Assembly (NCBI GenBank): GCA_902651635.1
Contig: CACRSC010000022.1
Coordinates: forward strand, 201,807 to 265,806
Source: Mastigamoeba balamuthi
Lineage: Eukaryota; Evosea; Mastigamoebida; Mastigamoebidae
Length of the DNA: 64,000 bases
Reading direction: 5' to 3'
The translations under genes were made by a program, and so were the position numbers. Of the stretch, positions 56,101 through 64,000 are shown one piece after another (within the stretch, counting starts at the first letter, position 1; every line of letters begins with the position of its first letter). The notes under the pieces were generated by a model that worked only from the letters and a program-made list of their open reading frames with translations, was not told where the DNA came from and ran no database searches.

Positions 56101-58617
56101 CCTTCTGCAGCGACCGTCGGTCGCCGCTAGAGTGCTGCGCGGGCTCGAGCGTGAACGAGTGCGAGCGCGCCAGCGGGGACACGATGCGCGGGGAGAGGTC
56201 GCAGGTCTCGAGGCTCGAGTTCCTAGAGTGCATCGCGGACGGCGACGGCACGTCCGACGAGGCCTCGGACGCGTCCTCGGCGCTCTCGCTGAGCTCCACG
56301 CCGTCGGCCTCGAACACCTGCTTGAAGATGAACTCGAGGTCGTACTCCTCGCGCAGCGTCAGCAGCAGCGAGGCGACCCTCTTGGCGTCGCCCTGCACGA
56401 TGTCCTGCGGCGTGCAGCTCGTGATCCGCGAGTTGAGCTGCTGCGAGGCGAAGCTCAGCAGCCTCGTCGCGTTCTGCATGCACTGCCACGTCGCCGTGGG
56501 CTCCTCCGAGTAGGGCGGCGCTGTCTTGCCCGTGATGGCCTCGACTGCCTTGAACAGCTTCACCCCCGTCCTGACGTCCTTGCCCAGGTTGTGTATCGTG
56601 ACGTCCTTGCCCTGCGTCGCGAACTTGGAGTTCACCTGCGAGTGTCTCTGCGTCAGCCCCCGATGGCCCGACCGATGGCCGCGCGGGAGGACGTGCCCAG
56701 TTGACAATGAGCAGCTCGTCGTGGCTGGTGGGGTCCTCTGTATTCTCCTGCTCGACGGCGGGTCCTTCCTTGACCAGTGTCTGGGAGAACCTGCAAGGGC
56801 CCACCCGTCAGACGAGAGGCCGAGGCTCTGCCGGCACGCACAGGGACTGCGACTTGGACGTGTCCCTCATGGTGGGTCCCTTGTAGCTCGGCCGCTTCTG
56901 GAAGAGCTGTGCCAGCATCCTGATGCTCTGCATGACCTGCGCGTGCGTGCGTTGTGCACAGCACGGATCAAAACACAGGCGAGAGGCAGAGCGGGTGTCG
57001 CACGCTGAGCAGGCTCTTGCCGTCGAAGAGGTCGGGGACCGTGAACATCGCGGACGAGGGCATGCCCAGCGCCCGCTCGAACGCGATGAAGTTGTCGATG
57101 TTCTGCATCAGCAGGAACGCGACGGGGCCCTTGTAGATCCTCGCCACCGACCCGGGCGCGAGGGCGTTGGCGAGCCTGCAGAGCACCACGCCGTCCTTGA
57201 GCGTCTCGGCGAAGCCCTCGGCGAACAGCCCCTCCTTCTGCTCGCCCATCACCTCGGCTATCCACTGCGCGCAGGCGTCCTCGGCCTCGGGGCTCCTGCG
57301 CATCTCCGTGCGCACGCGGAAGTCCTCGTCGATGGTCGTGACGTCCCTGCTGGCGACCGACGACGACGACGACGAGCGCACCGACTTGGCGCCCACGCGC
57401 GAGGCCGACTGGCTGCCCGCGAGCATGTCCGCCGCCGGGGAGGGCGCCACGGACCTGCGGCGCACTGGCGACACCAGCCCCTCGATGGCGAACGCTGCCA
57501 CGCAGCCCAGGCCGGCCCCGGCAACGCAGGGCATCGCGTGGACGCCGCCCGCGCCTGCGGGCAGCCCGTTCTTTATCGCGTACGCCCTGAGCACGTCGAG
57601 CGTGTGGATCACCTGCGCGAGGGTCGCTCAGAGGGCAGGGGGGAGGACGCGAGAGCAGGAGGAGAGCCGCACGGCTCCCATGTCGCGCGACTCGACGAGG
57701 TCCGAGGGGCGGAAGAGGTCCCCGTCTGGTAGCTGCGCCTTGACAGAGCAGCAGTGCAGGAACCTCAGCACCTCCTCCTGCACGGCGCCCGCAGCTCAGC
57801 CCAGCCCAGCCCAGCCCCACGGGGGCGACAGAGAGCGAGGACGAGGGCGCGAGAGGGGGTGCCCGTGTGGCACGTGGGCGCACAGGCTGCGGCTTGCCGG
57901 TCATCGACAGCGACCGCGAGTGCCTCCGCTGCTTGGGCGACGCCTCGGGCCCCGTCAGGCCCAGCCTGATCACGAGCCTGCAGAGACGGCAGGGGAGGGA
58001 GGGAGGGAGGGGACCCGCGACCCCAGGGCGTCAGAAGCTGGCAGAGGGCGTGCGGTGCCCGTGGGGACTCGCTCTGCGCTCCCTCTTGGGCTCAACGTCG
58101 CCACAGCACTGCCCCCAGTGCACCAGTGGCACGCGCGGGTGCACTAAAGCAACACAAGAGGGGTGGTGGTCCACCTGCCCCCCCCTCTCCCCCCAGGCGA
58201 GGGCAGTGCGGTGGCGCGGGATCTCTGCCCGGGGATCGGAGCAGCTCACAGGAACAGGGCGGTGAGGTGCACGAAATATAAAGCGCGGGCAGCAGAGAGA
58301 TAATAGTGCAATCAGAAGCCCACTGGGGGACGAGGGGACGAGGGGACGACCCCAGGGCGGGGCACGGCGCACAGGAGGAGGTCGGAGCCGTCGTGCAGGA
58401 GGGCGTCGAGCTTGAGGCCGTGGTCTGTGTAGCCGGGCTTGCGGAGGACGTCGGCGAGCCAGACGCGTATGCGGGCCTCTGTGGCCTCTGCGGCCCCGGC
58501 CGGCGGCCTCCCCAGCGGCGACGGCGCCGCCGACGCCCGCAGCGGCGACATCGGGGCGCGCGCGGGCGCCGCGGAGAGGCCCAGGCCGCCGGAGGCTGGC
58601 CGCGGGCGGGTGGCCAT
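53115..58617 (-). CDS. Triple-CH, RGS, RhoGEF and PH domain protein (Trix-like)
   Basis: Ten exons give 1488 residues: 58373-58617, 57884-57977, 57673-57777, 57004-57612, 56842-56936, 56697-56790, 54029-56635, 53911-53972, 53543-53834 and 53115-53378. Three calponin-homology domains: CH1 (RIRVWLADVLRKPGYTDHGL to LFRPSDLVESRDMG), CH2 from about 259 (CAQWIAEVMGEQ, LKDGVVLCRLANALAPGSV) and CH3 (LLIVNWVNSKFATQGKDVTI, CTPQDIVQGDAKRV). A Ser/Pro-rich linker leads to an RGS-like domain near 1010-1150 (LLCADFRSFLMTEYAIETVQ, CEDSAPHEVNIS), then a DH/RhoGEF domain (LLDTERAYVSALSAVCEELL) and a PH domain (LFTDLLVLCQ, RWAKELNAWGF). Dictyostelium Trix has three CH domains with RhoGEF/PH; the RGS segment could add G-alpha control. 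Expected role: Rac activation at actin. The intron inside CH3 is GC-AG. Confidence 0.87.
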
Positions 58618-59226
58618 GGGGGGCTGCTGCGTCCGTCGGGCGCTGGGCACACAACTCACAAGCGCAACAGTGCGCAGGATTTTTTCCTCTTTTCCAGATA
58701 CGCTGTTCGGAATTTCGAGGGGGGCAGAGCCGGGGACAGAGCGCTGCCCGCCTGCCCGCGCGCGCTGCAGGGCCGTGTGCACGCAGCAGCATGTGTCTGC
58801 ACCGAGCGACGAAGACCGTGGTCGGCGCGATCACGGAGAAAGGAAACCAGAAACAAGAAAACCAGAACTCGTTGCACACGAGACACTTGCACCGGGAGTC
58901 GAGCTGCCCCCGGGTGGGCAGAGGGGAGACCGGCAAGCGGGGAGGGCCTTGACCGCATTGCGCCAGGCGCAGGCCTCCGCAGTGGTCGCGGCTTGCAGTA
59001 CGCAGGATGAGAGAAGGACTCCAAGACAGCAATCAAATGCTCGATACTGAATGCAGGCAAGACCATTGGATGGATGGGTCTCATCTCTTCGCAGCGAGAG
59101 AGGTATATCTGGGTGGCCACTCTGGAGGCAATCATCGTCATCACCAGATGAGCTGAGCTACACTCCACGTTTGTTCATTTCCCGCTTCGTTCGCCCAATC
59201 CAATTGAATTCGCGAAAATACGCTGC
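58618..59226. other. Intergenic region; possible 5' exon of the MYND gene
   Basis: No clear gene. A plus-strand ATG near 59007 opens a short frame (MREGLQDSNQMLDTEC) with a GT after 32 codons, but its phase does not fit the next exon. Confidence 0.35.
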
Positions 59227-59736
59227 AAGTGCGGAGGTTCCTGTTCGACGAGGTGGTAGACCAGATCCCCGTGCTGGTGGACCTGCACAGGGCGCTGGGC
59301 GAGCTGGCCATCTTCGACGCGCCGCCCGCGACGAGCGTCCCGCGGTCCGTCGTCGTGAGCAGCGGCTCCGCGGCCACCAGCGACGCGCTGGTGCGAGGCC
59401 GCGGGGTGGGCGAGTGGGACGCGATTGCCGCCGGGGTGACGGAGAGGGCGCCCGAGGGCGCGTCGGCGGTGCGGGAGCTGGCGGGGGGTGTTCAGGGAGC
59501 GCGCGTTTCAGGAGCTCTCGGAGACGCCGACGTGCGCCAAGTGCGGCAGGGCGGCGACCAAGCGGTGCTCGCGCTGCAGGAACGAGTGGCACTGCGGGCG
59601 CGCGTGCCAGGTGGCCGGCTGGCAGCACCACAAGCCCTCGTGCGACGTGGTCTGCGAGGACCTCAAGACCAAGAGCTCAGCTCGCCACACGTGCCGCAAC
59701 AACAGCAGAGTGTTTCATAGCCTTTGGATACGTTAG
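59227..59736 (+). CDS. MYND zinc-finger protein, 5' end uncertain
   Basis: A coding stretch from about 59227 (FLFDEVVDQIPVLVDLHRAL, GELAIFDAPPATSVPRSVVV) is followed by a frame change and then a MYND finger: CAKCGRAATKRCSRCRNEWH then CGRACQVAGWQHHKPSC, with all eight Cys/His ligands in place. An acceptor ending GCGTTTCAG at 59513 fits the second part in phase 0. Several in-phase GT donors upstream are possible (for example 59469), so the intron start is not fixed. The first part begins after a plausible acceptor and its start codon was not found. MYND fingers bind proline-rich partners; no other domain is seen. The stop is at 59734-59736. Confidence 0.65.
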
Positions 59737-60543
59737 CGAGCTCATCATCGGTCAGCACGGCGGCAGGACGGCAGGATCACGGCCGCTTGTTAAAGCGCCT
59801 GGCAATGCTCCGGCGCTGTGCCCGGCGTATGGGCATTTGGACAACCACCCATGCCCACCACGCGATGGCCGCGGACGGTCGTGGTACACTGTATCGCGCT
59901 GTCAGTGATCTCGTACAATGGCACTGGCCTCCTGAACGGGGTCCGCACCCTGCGACTATCGAGGGCTGTTCTCGTGGAGCTCACCGGCGGAGTCCTGCCT
60001 TGGCGAGAGAGGCCAGCAGCCGCGGCGACCGACGAAGCATCCCCCGTGGCGCACGTGGTTTTTTAAAAAAGCTCTGATGCCTTTGCCGAGTGGAAGGGGC
60101 TCCTCGGGGCAGGGAGGGAGTGGGAGCACGGGAAGGGGCAGAGGGGCCACGTGGCGCCGATATTGTGTGTGCGTGTGATCTCTCTGTGCGCTGACGTGTA
60201 CTTGCACGCTGTTTGCACTTCTCTTCTCTCCTCTCTGCTCCTGCGCCTCCACCTGCCTGCCGCCCAGTGCCCACGGCGGCGGTGGCGGTGGGCCCGGCAG
60301 AGGCTGCTGGCAATGGCGGTGGCGCTGGCGTTTGCGTTGGCGACGCCGCTGGGCTGCCCAGCCAGCGCCGCTGTGCGGTGTGTCGGTTGCGAATAGCCAA
60401 TTCAATTCATTTCGATTTGTGATTCGATTCAAAAAGGCCGCGCGTCTCTCTGTCTACCCGTTACACTTTGTCTCGCGCTCCCACCCCGCTCTGGGCTCTG
60501 GGCTTCCTCTGCGCCTGAGCGCGGCCCACGTTCCGGGCGGCCG
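59737..60543. other. Intergenic region
   Basis: No supported gene between the convergent MYND gene and the acidic-protein gene. An AT-rich patch with AATTCAATTCATTTCGATT lies at 60400-60430. Confidence 0.45.
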
Positions 60544-62380
60544 TCAGGCGCCGTCTCTGGCGGTGCCCCTCACGCACACGCCGCCACTGTCGCCGCTGTC
60601 GTTGTCGCTGTCGTCGCTGCTGCTGCTGCCGCTCTCTGCGCCTCTCCTGCTCTCGCCGTCGCTGCCGCTGGCGCTGGCGCTGGCGCTTCTGTGGCCGCTG
60701 CCGGTTCCGGTGCCTCTGCCTCTGCTGCTGTCGCTGCCACTGCCTCGCCCCCCTATGCAGGCTTCGCTGCTGCTGCTGCTGTTCGTGTCGCTGCCGGTGT
60801 CGCTGCCGCTTCCTCTGCCAGAGCCGTTGCCAGAGTCGTTGCCTCTGCGGCTGCCCGTGTCGCTGCCGGGGCTGTTGTCTCTGCCGCTGCTGTCGCCGCG
60901 GGGCGTGCGCGTGGGCGATACAGGGGGCATCTCGGCGAGCGGCGGCAGGACGAACACTCTCTGCTGGCGCTGCGCGCCGGCCTGCATCAGCACTCTGCAC
61001 GGGTGCGGCTCCTCTTGCTCCACCAGCACATCGTACTTGAGGTGCTGCTGCTGCGGCCGCACCACCAGCTCCACCGGGCGCTTCAGGTCGTCCACATCGA
61101 CGTAGGCGTGGAACACGCCCTCTGTCTGGCCCTCTGCCAGCTCGACGCCCATCACCACCAGGTGCTCCTGCTCGGCGTCCATATGCACCGTCATCTGCTC
61201 CTGCTGCTCGGGCTGCTCCATCGGCACCTCCGCCGCCTGCTGCCCGGCCATCTGGGCCTCCTCGTTGGCGAGGCGCGCCCTCTTCAAGGGCCTCTCCTCC
61301 CCCTCGTCCTCGTTGCCCTCCGTCCTGGTCGCCCCCAGCGTCGTCGTCGTCGTCGTCGTCGTTGCCCTCCTCGATGTCGCCGGCATAGCCGTCGCCGCTG
61401 TCCTCGGCCTCGGGCATGCCGTCGGTGCTGAAGAGCGCCGGTTGCGGGCCCCGGAGCGTCGCGAGCGTCGCACAGGCCTCTAGTTCCTCTGCTGTTAGCT
61501 CCGAGTCGGGCTCGGGCAGTGCCCCGCAGCGCTGGCTTGCCGAGGGAGCCAAAGTTCTGTCCGCAGCGCACGCCTGCCCCTGGGGACGCATGACCACGAT
61601 ACGGTTCGGTATCTCGGGCATGCCGTAGGGGCGGACGGCGAGCCAGGGCACGCGCAGCTCCAGTATGCGCTCGCGGAGGTTCCTGACGAGCGGGTCGGTG
61701 CTGGGGCCGTAAGTACGGATTCTGTCGCGGTCTCCGCGCTTCCAGCAGCGGACAAAGTACTCGGCCTCCCAGAAGCCGATGTCGACGACGAGGCCTGCCG
61801 CCGCCAGCTCGTCGCGCGATGCCAGGAGCTCGTAGAAGTAATTGACGACAGGCTGCTGGGCCGCCTGGTCTGCCGCCTGCTTTGCCGCAGCCCCCATCAG
61901 GGCCGCCTGCCTCTCGATGCAATTGCGCGTAACCACCTGCCAGCACATACTGCATGCCCATGACGCTTAGCCCTCTATACTCGGCAGCACGCGCGGCACA
62001 AGGGGCCTGTGGGACGGAGTGTGGGGGGCAGGCAGAGCGTACGTGCGGGCCAGGTGGCCCGGCTCAACGCCGACCACGGCGTCGTGTGACGCATACCAAC
62101 GCAGCGCCACGTACTCCGTGGCGCCGTCCGTGATGATGGCCTCGGCACAGAAGATCTCGGCGCCGGAGTTCGAGGGCGCGGCCTGGAGGCCGAGGAACGT
62201 TCGTTTCTGCAGGCCGAGGGGAGCCGTGTCGTGGTCGTCAGCGCGGATGTGGTACCCGCGGCCGGGAAGCCCTGGTGGAAAGACATGGCATTTACGGTAA
62301 GCCCAGAGTGCGCGGCGGCGGGGAGAGAAAGCGAGCGGAGAGCGAAGGCTGCGTGCTTTCGAGAGCGCGGCGGATGACAT
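60544..62380 (-). CDS. Unrecognised acidic, Ser/Gly-rich protein
   Basis: Exon 1 is 62043-62380 and exon 2 starts at 61949, joined in phase 2. The N-terminal half reads GRGYHIRADDHDTAPLGLQK, EIFCAEAIITDGATEYVALR, WYASHDAVVGVEPGHLARTM and later VVDIGFWEAEYFVRCWKRGD. The EYVALRW strand followed by a V-P-x-H-L helix faintly recalls chromo or Tudor modules; this is weak. The middle is a poly-Asp run, then a possible nuclear signal (RPLKRARLA), then VFHAYVDVDDLKRPVELVVR and a long Ser/Gly/Asp tail. The two parts lie in frames differing by one base near 61310-61345, where no intron fits. An assembly error in the GAC repeat is likelier than a real break. I do not recognise the family. Confidence 0.5.
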
Positions 62381-62634
62381 CCGAGACGATTCCAGGAGGG
62401 CTCTGCATGCTCGCGCTTTGAACACGACGCTTCGACGGTGCGTTGGGCACAACACACACCACACCGCACACTCACGGACGGGTCCACAGCAGCGAAAAAT
62501 ACTATCCAAGCGTCATAACATACAGATATCTTTATCACAAGTCAGCGAGGATCTCATTCTGCGTGTTCACGCAGAACCCTCGGCGATTCTTGATTCTGGC
62601 GATTGCGAGGACTGGACTGCGCCCCATCGCCAGC

Positions 62635-63419
62635 ATGCCGGTCATGAGCGCGGGCGGAAATGTAACAAGCTCCCGAGCAGGCCGCCCAGCAGAACCCCTC
62701 AGTACCCTCTCGGACTTTGCGGCAGGCTCCCTCTTCTTCGTGGACACTCCGCAGGGCCTCCGCGACCTGCGCCTCCGGTGGCACAGCATCCTGCAGGCCC
62801 ACCGCATCGCCAGCGACGCGCAGATTATCACCTCGCCGCTGTCGCAGTTCCCCCGGGGGCGCCCGATGGGCAACCTGGAGCCCTCCAGGGGCGGCAGCGC
62901 CGCATGGTGATGGACCACTGAGAACGGCACGATGCAGCAGTGGGCGCTCAACACGACGACGCTCGAGCCCACCCTGCCCGAGTTCTCGGTCGACCACTGG
63001 GCGGGGTCCTTCTTCCGGATGCTCGGTGTGGCCGCCGGGCGCCGGGGAGTGTTGGCTGCCGATAGCCCGACACCGCCATGGGGCAGGTCTGGACGACCTT
63101 CATGGCCCACACGCGCCTCCCGGGCTCGGGTACTGTCTGGGCCTTCACGCTCGTAGACCTCGTCGTGCAGGACATGGCGGCCGTGCTCGCGGGCATCACG
63201 GTCCCCGACGGCCTGGGGCTCCTCGTCGACGCGTCGACCGCGACGCTGCTGAGCGCCACGTCGCCCACTGTCCCGACGCTCCGCGACGCCGGTGGTGTCT
63301 TCCTGCCGGTGCTCGCCAACGAGTCCACGGGAAACTCGGCTGACGAGCGCCGCGTCGTCTCCGTCAACGCGCTCGTCACAAGAGGGAACATGGCACCCCG
63401 CCGTCGTTATGAGGGATAA
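62635..63419 (+). pseudogene. Cache-like sensor domain, apparently broken, 3' end outside
   Basis: Fragments on the plus strand read DLRLRWHSILQAHRIASDAQ, QQWALNTTTLEPTLPEFSVD with HWAGSFFRML, and VWTTFMAHTRLPGSGTVWAF followed by LVDLVVQDMAAVLAG and GLLVDASTATLLSA. This order looks like an extracellular double-Cache sensor, with the TLVD...DM...L region of the membrane-distal lobe. There is an in-frame TGA near 62908 and a frame change near 63070. No upstream signal peptide or downstream transmembrane helix is visible. Either it is a pseudogene or the sequence has errors. The Cache call is inference from pattern. Confidence 0.4.
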
Positions 63420-64000
63420 GACCACGCAGGTTCCGGCAGAAGAAGCGGCGATGCCTGAAGGCTGCAACGACATGCTGTTCCCGAGGAGTGTCGATCGCAG
63501 ACCCCCTGGTGGCACAAGCGGATTCCGCATAGCTGTTCGGTTCAGGATGTATTATTCTGATCGCGCTCAAGCAGACGCGCACAAGAACAACGATGGTGCA
63601 GGTCCTGGAGATGACTATCAGCAGGGCAGCTGGCAAACATCGCCGAGGACGCCGAGAGCTACGCGGTCCGTGACTGGCACTGGGTCACCAAGTTAAGTAG
63701 GAGGCCCATAATTGTTTTTTGCAGGGGTTATCCAGTGATTACGCAACAAGCAGGGCTGGAAAGTGCTCCTGGACTGCTGAACTGAGCGCACTTCATCGGG
63801 ATGATGCAGCCCATGACCCTTCCTATCAACCACTGGATCGCCGCCCTCGTAGCGTGAAACGATGGGTTCTCGCAGGTGCTCTCAGGACTTGTCGCAGTCA
63901 CGCTGCACAACCCTCCTGGCCTCCCAATTCAACTCACAGCACCTTTCCCTCCCTCACTCACAAAGTAACCCTGCCCTTCTCCCTGCACATCACAGCAAAA
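63420..64000. other. Right edge of the window, nothing supported
   Basis: Mixed composition; short open frames only. Could contain further decayed exons of the Cache-like gene. Confidence 0.4.

Noticed and set aside
59110-59175. tRNA D-arm-like GTAGCTCAGCTCATCTGGTGA on the minus strand
   Set aside because: No B-box or acceptor stem follows.
1-64000. CRISPR array, operon or bacterial gene order
   Set aside because: Introns, domain types and gene structure are eukaryotic throughout; no spaced direct repeats of CRISPR type are present.

Overview
The window is nuclear DNA of a protist. Genes are split by many short introns (mostly 45-130 bp). Exons are strongly GC-rich, and long stretches between some genes are AT-rich. 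The gene content points to an amoebozoan: a RacGEF with three calponin-homology domains like Dictyostelium Trix, a DUF4062/NTPase/TPR protein of the nephrocystin-3 kind, and a TSP1-like surface protein. This is inference from architecture; no species is named. About 76 introns were modelled by eye. At six junctions only a GC-AG intron keeps both the reading frame and the domain.

Layout. 1-4 kb: a partial PB1 protein (-), a NUDT17-like Nudix hydrolase (-), and a four-helix membrane protein (+). 4.3-9.9 kb: four paralogues of a family I do not recognise, two on + and two on - in tail-to-tail order, all with the same exon plan. 10.6-16.5 kb: one large gene joining BRCT, TIG/IPT, DUF4062, NACHT-like NTPase, TPR and polyproline segments. 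16.5-30.4 kb: an AT-rich island with decayed mobile-element-like reading frames and one clear host-like gene, a secreted, probably GPI-anchored Cys-rich protein.

30.5-46 kb: a COPI-associated membrane protein (-); a kinase with a PAR-binding PBZ zinc finger (+); directly downstream, a receptor-like protein with signal peptide, leucine-rich repeats, Cys-rich PSI-like repeats, transmembrane helix and cytosolic PARP domain (+), followed by a PARP pseudogene fragment; a rhodanese-dual-specificity phosphatase (+); a PP2-like protein (+); and CDC20 (-). 46-64 kb: a PH-PX protein (+), RNase P subunit RPP38 (-), a C2HC zinc-finger protein (-) carrying an assembly duplication, the triple-CH/RGS/RhoGEF/PH protein (-), a MYND-finger protein (+), an unrecognised acidic protein (-), and a broken Cache-like sensor at the right edge.

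The most striking points are the adjacent PBZ kinase and transmembrane PARP, which could form an ADP-ribose signalling pair; the NLR-like BRCT-TIG-DUF4062-NTPase-TPR protein; the unassigned four-gene family; and the high share of GC-AG introns. Exon boundaries were placed by hand from splice sites, frame phase and family knowledge, without transcript evidence.
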